Of a stretch of DNA of 64,000 nt, positions 50,810 to 58,622 are shown one piece after another. Each line of letters opens with the position of its first letter. Position 1 is the first letter of the stretch. The notes below the pieces were generated by a model. That model had not been told where the DNA came from. It did not search any database and saw only the letters and a program-made list of their open reading frames with translations. The stretch is from Clostridiales bacterium (GTDB lineage: Bacteria; Bacillota; Clostridia; Lachnospirales; Lachnospiraceae), in NCBI GenBank assembly GCA_018365455.1, contig JAGZJZ010000010.1, forward strand, positions 1-64,000, read 5' to 3'. A program made the position numbers and the translations under genes.

Positions 50810-51835
50810 ATGAAAATAACAATAAAAGATGTTGCAAGAGAGGCCGGTGTTTCCATTTCAACGGTTTCCAAAGTAATCAATGATGCTCCCACGATTTCGG
50901 ATGCCACAAAAGACCGTGTGAAGGAGATCATGGAAAGACTGCATTACCATCCAAATTCCCAGGCAAGTAATTTTGCAAGGCAAAAAACAAACAATATCAT
51001 ATTCCTTACAAAGTTAGAGCCGGGCATTGCGTTCTCCAATCCCCATATGTTCGAAATAATGTGCGGGGTTCAGAAGATACTTGGAGCTAAGTCCTATAAT
51101 ATGAGCTTTACAGGAGCTGTCAGTAAAGAAGAAGCACTTTCCATTGCAAAAGACGCCATAGCCAGAAAACGTGCTGATGGAATTGTGGTTCACGGTTCCG
51201 CCACATCAAAAGAACTGGCGGAATTACTGGTAATTGAAGCATTTCCTCACATATTAATTGGAAAACCCAGGTTTAGAAGTGCGGTGTGCTGGATTGATAT
51301 CAATAACTGCATCTCAGGAGAAATGGCGGCAACTCATCTGGCTGAGTATGGTTATACCAAAATTGCATTTGTGGGTGGGAGAAAAGAAGACGAGATCTCC
51401 ACAGACAGACTGCTGGGCTTTACTTCAGCCATGAGAGATAATGGTCTTGGCGTGCCGGAGCATTTTATCAAACACGGAACCTATACCAAGGAAAGCGGTT
51501 ATCTTCTTACATTGGAATTATTGGATGCACCCGAGAGACCGGAAGCGATTATCTGCGAAAATGACAAGATTGCTTATGGTGTCATGCGGGCGCTGGATGA
51601 GCAGAAAGTTCTGGTGCCGGGGCAGATGTCCGTCATTTCCTTTGATGATTTCCCTTTATCCCATATGATCGAGCCGCCTATGACGGTAGTGGATATTGAT
51701 GTATACGACATGGGGATTCAGGCGGGGAAACTTTTGCTCCAGAAAATCAGACACCCGCTGCTTCAGGTTCAGTATTATACGACCCTTCCCAAACTGGTAG
51801 TCCGGGAAACCACATGCAGGAAAAAGATATTCTAA
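50810..51835 (+). CDS. LacI-family maltodextrin regulator
   Basis: 341 residues. N-terminal LacI HTH (ITIKDVAREAGVSISTVSKV, hinge PNSQASNFARQKTNNI) and a periplasmic-binding-like effector domain (ADGIVVHGSATSKELAELLV, CENDKIAYGVMRALDE, VISFDDFPLSHMIEPPMTVV). ATG 50810 has AGGAGGT 6 nt upstream. Divergent from the amylase and near the mal operon; it is most simply a maltose-responsive repressor (MalR-like). Confidence 0.9.
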   Translation: MKITIKDVAREAGVSISTVSKVINDAPTISDATKDRVKEIMERLHYHPNSQASNFARQKTNNIIFLTKLEPGIAFSNPHMFEIMCGVQKILGAKSYNMSFTGAVSKEEALSIAKDAIARKRADGIVVHGSATSKELAELLVIEAFPHILIGKPRFRSAVCWIDINNCISGEMAATHLAEYGYTKIAFVGGRKEDEISTDRLLGFTSAMRDNGLGVPEHFIKHGTYTKESGYLLTLELLDAPERPEAIICENDKIAYGVMRALDEQKVLVPGQMSVISFDDFPLSHMIEPPMTVVDIDVYDMGIQAGKLLLQKIRHPLLQVQYYTTLPKLVVRETTCRKKIF

Positions 51836-51839
51836 AAAT

Positions 51840-51857
51840 TTGATAAAAATTTATCAA
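51840..51857. promoter_or_regulatory. Rex-like palindrome upstream of cooS promoter
   Basis: TTGATAAAAATTTATCAA is an 18-bp inverted repeat with the layout of clostridial Rex sites (TTGTTAANNNNTTAACAA), differing symmetrically at one position in each arm. Rex senses NADH/NAD+. It lies just 5' of the -35 box. Confidence 0.45.
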
Positions 51858-51864
51858 TACCCTC

Positions 51865-51893
51865 TTCACAAATGAAAATTTTCATGTTATAGT
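51865..51893 (+). promoter_or_regulatory. SigA promoter of cooS with internal palindromes
   Basis: TTCACA (51865-51870), 17-bp spacer, TATAGT (51888-51893). The spacer holds the perfect palindrome ATGAAAATTTTCAT (51872-51885). Confidence 0.65.
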
Positions 51894-51913
51894 ATCAATA
51901 ACAGTTATTGATA
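51893..51913. promoter_or_regulatory. Palindrome over the cooS transcription start
   Basis: Arms TATCAATAAC and GTTATTGATA are perfectly symmetric around one base and overlap the end of the -10 box and the predicted start, the position of a repressor operator. Confidence 0.55.
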
Positions 51914-51954
51914 TCAAATGAATTTATAAGCATACATTAAAGGAGGATATTTTC

Positions 51955-53844
51955 ATGTCAAATTGTAGTTCCTGTTTCAGCTGCAACACCTGCAAAAGTG
52001 CAGACAAACCTTTGGAGGCTTTTATTAAGACATTACCTATGGAGACATCTCATCACAGGGTTGAATCCCAGTCTACAAAATGCGGTTTTGGACTGCAGGG
52101 CGTCTGTTGCCGTCTCTGTGCCAACGGACCCTGCAGAATTACACCGAAATCTCCAAGAGGTATCTGTGGTGCAGATGCGGATACCATTGTTACCAGGAAT
52201 TTCTTAAGGGCTGTGGCAGCAGGAAGCGGATGTTATATCCATGTTGTGGAAAATACGGCGCTGAATCTTAAGAATACGGCACTTGCAAAGGGTAAGATCC
52301 GTTCAGAAGCTTCCCTTCGGAATTTAGCTGAAGTACTTGGTATCGAAGGTGAAGATGTTTATGATCTGGCGGTGAATGTTGCCGATGCGGTATTGGCTGA
52401 TCTCTATAAGCCGGAATATGTACAGATGGAATTAATTGAGAAACTGGCTTACAGCAAACGTCTTGATGCATGGAAAGCACTTGGAATTATGCCGGGCGGA
52501 TCCAAGTCAGAAGTATTCTCAGGTGTAGTAAAATGTTCCACGAACTTAAATTCTGATCCCATGGATATGCTGGTTCACTGCCTGAAGCTGGGAGTTTCCA
52601 CTGGTGTATATGGTCTGATGCTTACAAATCTGTTAAATGATATCCTGTTAGGGGAACCGGAGATTCGATTTGCACCGGTGGGTCTTAACGTAATTGACAC
52701 GGATTATATTAATATTATGATTACCGGACACCAGCACTCCATGTTTACATATATCCAGGACCGTCTGATTGAGGAAGACGTAGTGGCGAAGGCGAAAGCA
52801 GTGGGTGCGAAAGGATTTAAACTGGTTGGATGTACCTGTGTGGGCCAGGATCTTCAGCTTCGCGGTGCACATTATACGGAGATATTTGACGGACATGCAG
52901 GCAATAACTATACAAGTGAAGCGATTCTGGCTACCGGAGGAATTGATGCGGTTCTTTCTGAATTCAACTGTACGCTGCCTGGCATTGAACCTATTTGTGA
53001 AGAACTTCAGATTAAGCAGATCTGTATTGATGATGTGGCGAAGAAGAGAAATGCAGAGCTGATTCCATTTAAATTTGAGAGCAGGGTAGAAGACGGAGAC
53101 CGTATCATTGATGAAATTATTGCGGGATACGTTGCACGCCGCGGCAGCGTGGAAATGAATCTCCTTCCGGAACACGGAAATAAAAATACATTAACCGGCG
53201 TCAGCGAAATTTCCCTGAAAAAATTCCTGGGTGATTCCTGGAAGCCATTAATTGACTTAATTGTATCCGGAAAGATCAAAGGTGTGGCTGGCGTTGTGGG
53301 ATGTTCCAGTGTTGCTTACGGACATGATACTTTAACGGTAGAGCTTACCAAAGAGCTGATTAAAAGAGACATTATCGTCCTTAGTGCTGGATGTTCTTCA
53401 GGCGGTATTGAGAACTGCGGACTGATGACACCGGAAGCAGCAGAGCTTGCAGGACCGAACTTAAGAGAAGTATGTAAATCTCTTGGAATCCCTCCGGTAT
53501 TGAACTTTGGTCCATGCCTTGCTATCGGCAGACTGGAAATGGTGGCAACGGAACTCGCAAAAGAAATCGGCATAGATATTCCACAGCTTCCGCTGGTATT
53601 ATCTGCAGCACAGTGGCTGGAAGAGCAGGCACTTGCAGACGGATGCTTTGGTCTGGCTCTGGGACTGCCCCTTCACCTTGGAGTACCTCCTTTCGTAACC
53701 GGAAGTTCACTGGTAACAAAAGTCCTGACAGAAGATATGAAAGCACTGACAGGCGGTCAGGTTATTATTGATGGAGATGCGAAATCATCCGCTGAGACTT
53801 TGGAGAAAATCATAGAAGAAAAGAGAAGTGCTCTTAATATCTAG
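51955..53844 (+). CDS. cooS: Anaerobic Ni-Fe-S carbon monoxide dehydrogenase
   Basis: Catalytic subunit of monofunctional CODH (629 residues), interconverting CO and CO2 with ferredoxin. D and B cluster cysteines C43, C51, C52, C55, C60 and C71 lie in the N-terminal CGFGLQGVCC to GICGAD region; C-cluster segments GHQHSMF, GCTCVGQD, GVVGCSSVAYGHD, LSAGCSSGGIENCGL and FGPCLAIGRLE follow. An additional CX2CX2CX2C (C4, C7, C10, C13) sits at the extreme N terminus. AGGAGG precedes ATG. First gene of the CooS-CooF-oxidoreductase cluster; not embedded in acetyl-CoA synthase genes. Confidence 0.95.
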   Translation: MSNCSSCFSCNTCKSADKPLEAFIKTLPMETSHHRVESQSTKCGFGLQGVCCRLCANGPCRITPKSPRGICGADADTIVTRNFLRAVAAGSGCYIHVVENTALNLKNTALAKGKIRSEASLRNLAEVLGIEGEDVYDLAVNVADAVLADLYKPEYVQMELIEKLAYSKRLDAWKALGIMPGGSKSEVFSGVVKCSTNLNSDPMDMLVHCLKLGVSTGVYGLMLTNLLNDILLGEPEIRFAPVGLNVIDTDYINIMITGHQHSMFTYIQDRLIEEDVVAKAKAVGAKGFKLVGCTCVGQDLQLRGAHYTEIFDGHAGNNYTSEAILATGGIDAVLSEFNCTLPGIEPICEELQIKQICIDDVAKKRNAELIPFKFESRVEDGDRIIDEIIAGYVARRGSVEMNLLPEHGNKNTLTGVSEISLKKFLGDSWKPLIDLIVSGKIKGVAGVVGCSSVAYGHDTLTVELTKELIKRDIIVLSAGCSSGGIENCGLMTPEAAELAGPNLREVCKSLGIPPVLNFGPCLAIGRLEMVATELAKEIGIDIPQLPLVLSAAQWLEEQALADGCFGLALGLPLHLGVPPFVTGSSLVTKVLTEDMKALTGGQVIIDGDAKSSAETLEKIIEEKRSALNI

Positions 53845-53858
53845 AAAGGTGGCGCCTT

Positions 53859-54302
53859 ATGAAACGTATATTTGTAGACGCATCTAAATGTGACGGATGC
53901 AAGAACTGCAGCATTGCCTGTATGAATGCCCACCGTAAGACATCTGGTACCATCTATGACCTGTGCCTGACGGACCCGGAAAATGAATCCCGGAACTATA
54001 TCTATAATGATGGAAAGGGCGGCTATACTCCGGTGTTCTGCCGCCACTGCGATGAGCCGGACTGTGTAGGTGCCTGCATGAGCGGAGCATTGGTGAAAAA
54101 TCTGAAGACCGGGTTGGTGGATTACGACAGGGATAAATGTGCAGCATGTTATATGTGTGTAATGAACTGTAAATTCGGGGTGCCAAAGCCCGATTATTCC
54201 AGAACCTATATGATTAAATGTGATTTCTGTCAGGATAAAGCAGAAGGCCCGTCTTGTGTGGCAGCCTGTCCGAAGCAGGCAATCTTTGTAAAGGAGGTGT
54301 AA
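53859..54302 (+). CDS. cooF: CooF-like four-cluster ferredoxin
   Basis: 147-residue [4Fe-4S] electron carrier with four Cys groups: CDGCKNCSIAC, CRHCDEPDCVGAC, CAACYMCVMNC, and CDFCQDKAEGPSCVAAC. Such proteins pass electrons from CooS to partners. Starts 14 nt after cooS, with AAAGGTGG before ATG; ends 3 nt before the oxidoreductase ATG. Confidence 0.9.
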   Translation: MKRIFVDASKCDGCKNCSIACMNAHRKTSGTIYDLCLTDPENESRNYIYNDGKGGYTPVFCRHCDEPDCVGACMSGALVKNLKTGLVDYDRDKCAACYMCVMNCKFGVPKPDYSRTYMIKCDFCQDKAEGPSCVAACPKQAIFVKEV

Positions 54303-54305
54303 CAT

Positions 54306-55541
54306 ATGGAGAGATTTGTAATCGTCGGAGCTGGTGCCGCAGGAATCAAAGCGGCAGAGCGTATCCGAAAAATGGAAGATGATGCGGAAATTACAATGAT
54401 TTCCATTGATGACCAGGTTCATTCCCGCTGTATGCTGCACAAAGTCCTGGGCAAAGAGCGGACAGAAAAAGGAATTAATTTTGTTCCGGAGAATTTTTTT
54501 GAAGTAAACAAAATCCGTTTTATTGATACGGAAGCAGTAACCCAGGTGGATACAAAGAAGCAGGAAGTAACGCTGTCCTGTGGAGCATTTGTACCATATG
54601 ATAAGCTGCTTCTGGCAACCGGATCCTCTTATGTGGTACCGCCGATTCCTCATTTTCGGGAGGCAGATAATGTTTTTGGTTTCCGGGATTTAAGTGACGC
54701 AAGGGCAATAAAGGATGCCCTTGATACTTACGGGAAAAATGTATTTATTGTAGGTTCGGGATTGGTTGGACTGGATGCGGCGTCAGCATTGACCCACCTG
54801 GGAGCCAAGGTTACCATAGCAGAAATGGCTGACCGTGTAATGCCCCTTCAGACAGATGCTTATGCGGCAAGTGTCTATCAGGCGGCATTTGAAAAGGCGG
54901 GATGCAGCTTTAAACTTGGGGTTTCTGCAAATGATTCCGTGGTAGATGACAATGGAAATATCATAGCGGTTCAGCTGTCAAATGGTGAAAGTATCCCCTG
55001 TGATTTTATCATTGTGGCAGCAGGAGTCCGCCCAAAGGTGGATTTTCTAAAGGACAGCGGCATTGAAATAGAACGGGGAATCGGGGTAAATGAATTTTTA
55101 CAAACGAATATTCCAAATGTCTATGCAGCAGGTGATGTGACAGGATTATCCGGTGTATGGCCGGATGCCATGGAGCAGGGAAAAACGGCAGCAATGAATA
55201 TGTGCGGCGCAGTTCTGGAATATGAGAAACCGTATCCGTTCAAAAATACCAGTAATTTCTATGGAATAACAATGCTGTCCGTGGGTAAACTGGATGATAA
55301 AGAAGAAGGCGTTAAGATCTTTACCCAAAAGGGAAAAGGCAGCTATAAGAAAGCCTTTATTAAGGACGGAAAACTTCAGAGCATTCTGATTCAGGGAGAT
55401 ATTTCCAATACCGGTATCTATTTATACCTGATTCGGAAACAGATTCCCCTGGGAGATTTGTCAGAAAAGGTATTTAATTTGTCTTTTGCAGATTTTTATG
55501 GGTATAATGAAAATACCGGCGCGTACGAATTTGCTGGATAA
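54306..55541 (+). CDS. FAD/NAD(P)H oxidoreductase of the CODH cluster
   Basis: Class II pyridine nucleotide-disulfide-type reductase fold, 411 residues: FAD motif VGAGAAGIKAAERI, NAD(P) motif VGSGLVGLDAASAL, and second FAD motif VYAAGDVTG. In acetogens CooS-CooF-FNOR operons link CO oxidation to NAD(P) reduction; here a rubredoxin follows, so reduction of rubredoxin (NAD(P)H:rubredoxin reductase, O2 or peroxide detoxification) is an alternative. Confidence 0.9.
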   Translation: MERFVIVGAGAAGIKAAERIRKMEDDAEITMISIDDQVHSRCMLHKVLGKERTEKGINFVPENFFEVNKIRFIDTEAVTQVDTKKQEVTLSCGAFVPYDKLLLATGSSYVVPPIPHFREADNVFGFRDLSDARAIKDALDTYGKNVFIVGSGLVGLDAASALTHLGAKVTIAEMADRVMPLQTDAYAASVYQAAFEKAGCSFKLGVSANDSVVDDNGNIIAVQLSNGESIPCDFIIVAAGVRPKVDFLKDSGIEIERGIGVNEFLQTNIPNVYAAGDVTGLSGVWPDAMEQGKTAAMNMCGAVLEYEKPYPFKNTSNFYGITMLSVGKLDDKEEGVKIFTQKGKGSYKKAFIKDGKLQSILIQGDISNTGIYLYLIRKQIPLGDLSEKVFNLSFADFYGYNENTGAYEFAG

Positions 55542-55613
55542 ATTTTAAAAATATGTTATAATACAGTTTATAGTTTTCAAAAGACTTACATTATTTAAAG
55601 GAGGTGAAACAAC

Positions 55614-55775
55614 ATGAAAAAATATATTTGCGAACCATGCGGATATGAATATGATCCCGAAATTGGTGATCCAGATGGCGGAATTGCTCCTGGAACAGCA
55701 TTTGAAGATATTCCAGAAGACTGGGTTTGCCCAATCTGTGGTATGGGAAAAGATGTTTTCGTAGAAGCTGAATAA
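55614..55775 (+). CDS. Rubredoxin
   Basis: 53-residue one-iron electron carrier: CEPCGYEYDPEIGDPDGGI with the first CX2C (C6, C9) and the second pair in DWVCPICGMGKD (C39, C42). AAGGAGG precedes ATG 55614. Separated by 72 bp from the oxidoreductase gene, with which it probably functions. Confidence 0.93.
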   Translation: MKKYICEPCGYEYDPEIGDPDGGIAPGTAFEDIPEDWVCPICGMGKDVFVEAE

Positions 55776-55840
55776 TTTTATTTACAAAAGGTTACTTAGA
55801 TATGCAAATACCCGCGTATGCTTCATCGCTGCCGGGGAAA

Positions 55841-55904
55841 GAAAAAGCTGCCACGCAGTACGGAGAAATAGAAAAATGCTCCGTTTCTGATGGCAGCTTT
55901 TTCT
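55841..55904 (+). terminator. Long terminator after rubredoxin
   Basis: GAAAAAGCTGCCA (55841-55853) pairs perfectly with TGGCAGCTTTTTC (55890-55902); an inner hairpin ACGGAG/CTCCGT sits in the loop. The rest of the gap to 56068 shows only AT-rich sequence, presumably the next promoter. Confidence 0.85.
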
Positions 55905-56068
55905 TAAGATAATCTAAATAAGTGATACAATTACGATGCAATACTGAAGAGTTTATAAATTTTTCCAGTAAAAGTTGCTTTTTGGTGTAGAAAGTTTTAT
56001 AATGAAATGGATTATAAGGTGAAATCTGGTAATACTTATAATTGAGGAAAATTAAGGAGGAATAAATA

Positions 56069-57127
56069 ATGAAGAGGATATCATTGTTTTTTGCAGCATT
56101 ATTGGTTACGGTATCTTTAGCAGGATGCGGCGATAAAGATAAGGAAACAGAACCGCAGACACTGGCAGTGACCGAAGCTCCGACTACAGCACAGACGGAG
56201 ACTCAGACACAGACTACAGAACCGCAGACAGAAAGCAGCACGGATAAGACAAGAGAATTAAACGGACTCGTGACAGGGGTGACAGCGGATTCCGTTGATA
56301 TTCAGACAGCAAGGGGCAAGAAGCTTACATTTACAACAACAGGCGCACAGGTGCAGACAACGGCAGAGCTGAAGGCTGGTAGCCAGATTACCATCCTGTA
56401 CAAAGGCAAAGTAGTGGACACAGATACATCGGGAGCAAAGGTATCTGGCATAAAAGACATGGATGCAAGCGCTGAGAAGATTACGGAAGGTGAGCCAATT
56501 GTATCAGAAACAGCTGATCCGAATGCAACCGGAGGAACATTAAACGGAACAATTTCTGACATTACCGGAGAAAGAATTGTAATTCTTGGTGATGACGGAG
56601 ATTCCTATTATTTTACACATGACAAATGTAAAATGGTACTTGGAAATGGTATTCAGGATACAAATTATGTATCAGTAAAATTCACAGGCGATGTATATGG
56701 TCCGGAAATTGTACCGGCGGTAGAGATTACCGACAATACAACAAATTCAGCGCCACAGACGGAGAACAGTACGAAAGTAACAGGAACTATTACAGCTGTT
56801 ACAATGAGCACCCTTTCTATTTCAGCAGATGATGGACAAGAGTTAACCTTTACCATCACAGGAGTTCCGGTAAATATCACGGGAGGCCTGATGGTTGGCG
56901 AAACAGTTGGCATTAACTACACAGGTGATGTAAGCAGTGCTAAGGTTACATCGATTACCGATACCACCGGCGGCAGCGCCAGTACAGATGCAGGAAGCAA
57001 CAATGCAGAGACAAATGCGAATACAGATTCAAGTGCTTCTTCCGAATCAAACGCAACAACCGAGTCTAATGCATCAGATGCAGGACAAGGTGAAAATAAT
57101 AATGCAGATGTGAATGCTGCACAGTAG
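56069..57127 (+). CDS. Lipoprotein with three OB-like repeats
   Basis: 352 residues. Lipobox LAGCG, a Thr/Gln/Glu-rich linker, then three related segments of about 60-70 residues with the theme LNGLVTGVTADSVDIQT / LNGTISDITGERIVIL / VTGTITAVTMSTLSISADDG, each followed by a VxIxYxGD-like strand, and an Asn/Ser/Thr-rich tail. No family recognised; probably a surface-exposed binding or structural protein. AAGGAGG before ATG. Own terminator downstream. Confidence 0.75.
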   Translation: MKRISLFFAALLVTVSLAGCGDKDKETEPQTLAVTEAPTTAQTETQTQTTEPQTESSTDKTRELNGLVTGVTADSVDIQTARGKKLTFTTTGAQVQTTAELKAGSQITILYKGKVVDTDTSGAKVSGIKDMDASAEKITEGEPIVSETADPNATGGTLNGTISDITGERIVILGDDGDSYYFTHDKCKMVLGNGIQDTNYVSVKFTGDVYGPEIVPAVEITDNTTNSAPQTENSTKVTGTITAVTMSTLSISADDGQELTFTITGVPVNITGGLMVGETVGINYTGDVSSAKVTSITDTTGGSASTDAGSNNAETNANTDSSASSESNATTESNASDAGQGENNNADVNAAQ

Positions 57128-57134
57128 TAAGAAT

Positions 57135-57152
57135 GATTTTCAGACAAGCTCC
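57135..57152. repeat. MITE-like repeat, single right arm
   Basis: GATTTTCAGACAAGCTCC resembles AATTTTCAAACAAGCTCC of the copy at 12004-12054, directly after the lipoprotein stop. Confidence 0.4.
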
Positions 57153-57195
57153 GGGACAATAGATATCTGCTGTACCGGATTGGTTGATGATTTAA

Positions 57196-57243
57196 AGGGG
57201 AATATGCATGGGGTATCTGAGCATATTCCCTTATTTTATTTTT
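57196..57243 (+). terminator. Intrinsic terminator after lipoprotein
   Basis: GGGAATATGC (57198-57207) / GCATATTCCC (57221-57230) perfect 10-bp stem followed by TTATTTTATTTTT. Confidence 0.88.
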
Positions 57244-57300
57244 GGTAATAAAGTCTGTTTCAAACTATAAGGAAAATGAAATTACAGGAGGAAAAAATAG

Positions 57301-57657
57301 ATGTCAGTATTATTTGTAGAATATCCAAAATGCACTACTTGCCAGAAAGCAAAGAAGTGGCTGAAAGAACATCAGGTGGAATTTGAAGACCGCCATATAA
57401 AAGAAGAAAATCCAAAAGCTGCAGAGCTTAAAGAATGGCATTGCAGAAGCGGACTACCTTTAAAACGGTTTTTTAATACAAGCGGTATGGTCTATAAGGA
57501 ATTGAACCTGAAAGAAAGAATCCCGCAAATGAGTGAAGAAGAACAATATGAGATACTAGCAACCGATGGAATGCTGGTTAAGAGACCGCTGGTAGTAGGG
57601 GATGATTTTGTACTGGTTGGTTTTAAAGAAAAAGATTGGGAGGAAAAACTGGTTTAA
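57301..57657 (+). CDS. ArsC/Spx-family thioredoxin-like protein
   Basis: 118 residues. CX2C motif CTTC (11-14) near the N terminus, EFEDRHIKEENP, and LVKRPLVVGDDFVLVGF are typical of the ArsC/Spx/YffB family. Could be a reductase-like protein or a Spx-type RNA-polymerase-binding regulator; the sequence does not decide. AGGAGG precedes ATG. The HAD gene follows closely. Confidence 0.88.
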   Translation: MSVLFVEYPKCTTCQKAKKWLKEHQVEFEDRHIKEENPKAAELKEWHCRSGLPLKRFFNTSGMVYKELNLKERIPQMSEEEQYEILATDGMLVKRPLVVGDDFVLVGFKEKDWEEKLV

Positions 57658-57692
57658 TAATAGAGCGGTATTTGCCGTGCCAGTTACAGAAG

Positions 57693-58367
57693 ATGAAGAA
57701 AGAGCGGAATAACGGTGCAGTTAAGGCTGTGATTTTTGATATGGACGGATTGATGTTTGATACGGAAAGGCTGGCAGCAGACGGTTGGAAATATGCAGGG
57801 GGGATTCTGGGATTTGAAATTGATGACGAGAAGCTATCACAGACCCGTGGAAGAAATGTGGCAGATGCCAGAAATCTTTTCTTTGAATGGTATGGAGAGC
57901 AGGTGGATTACGATGAGGCACGCAGTCTTCGGTGTGAGTATCTAAACGGCTGGCTGAATCAGTACGGAATGCCTATGAAAGATGGATTGACAGAGCTTTT
58001 AGCATATCTAAAGGAAAAAGGGTATAAAAGAGCTTTGGCCACATCCACCCACCGGAACACGGTGGAATGGTACTTTGAACTGGCTGGGCTGCCTATGGAT
58101 TTTGATGCAGTTGTCTGCGGTGATGAAGTAGAATATAGCAAACCGGCACCGGATGTTTTTTTGTTGGCTGCAAAAAAGCTGGATACAGATCCGGAAATGT
58201 GCCTGGTTTTAGAAGACAGTCCGAATGGAATCCGGGCGGGAGCAAGTGCCGGCTGTAAAGTAGTCATGGTACCGGATCTGGACCGGCCTACGGAAGAAAT
58301 AGAGAAAAAATGTTTGAAAATATGTGAAAATCTCAGAGATGTGAAGGAGGTTTTGAAGTCAGTTTAA
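57693..58367 (+). CDS. HAD-family phosphatase, beta-phosphoglucomutase-like
   Basis: About 224 residues. Motif I FDMDGLMFDTE, motif II ATSTHRNTVEW, Lys in YSKPAPDVFLLAAKK and acidic motif VLEDSPNGIRAGASAGCK place it among PgmB/YniC-like sugar-phosphate phosphatases. ATG 57693 (weak SD ACAGAAG) matches the family start; the frame is open 19 codons further into the previous gene. Substrate unknown. Confidence 0.88.
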   Translation: MKKERNNGAVKAVIFDMDGLMFDTERLAADGWKYAGGILGFEIDDEKLSQTRGRNVADARNLFFEWYGEQVDYDEARSLRCEYLNGWLNQYGMPMKDGLTELLAYLKEKGYKRALATSTHRNTVEWYFELAGLPMDFDAVVCGDEVEYSKPAPDVFLLAAKKLDTDPEMCLVLEDSPNGIRAGASAGCKVVMVPDLDRPTEEIEKKCLKICENLRDVKEVLKSV

Positions 58368-58449
58368 TTATAATAAAACGAAATAAAGAAGTGCGGTCAC
58401 ATGAGAAAAATAAAAATTAAAACTTGATGGAAATATGTGACTAAAACTA

Positions 58450-58600
58450 TTGACAAATTTACCAACTTAAGGCATCATAGTAGTATGAATTAAGGAGAAG
58501 TCTGTCGAAAAAACAATTGTTTGTAGATGACGAGCAGTTGTTTTTTTAAACTCTAAATATGGTAAATTATGGAGTAAATCAACAGACTTTTTCCAAAACA
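58450..58600 (+). promoter_or_regulatory. Structured leader with terminator-like hairpin before M60 gene
   Basis: TTGACA (58450-58455) marks a likely promoter, with a poor -10 near 58473-58481. Downstream, AAGTCTGT (58498-58505) can pair with ACAGACTT (58582-58589), enclosing a hairpin AAAAAACAATTG / CAGTTGTTTTTT followed by T residues. The layout looks like a leader with an internal terminator, i.e. possible attenuation. The rest of 58368-58622 shows nothing else. Confidence 0.5.
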
Positions 58601-58622
58601 TATTATGAGGAAGGAGAATATA

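Noticed and set aside
53841..54653. 270-codon minus-strand open frame across cooF and the oxidoreductase
   Set aside because: It spans two clear plus-strand genes, its composition follows from their codon use, and it has no recognisable domain.
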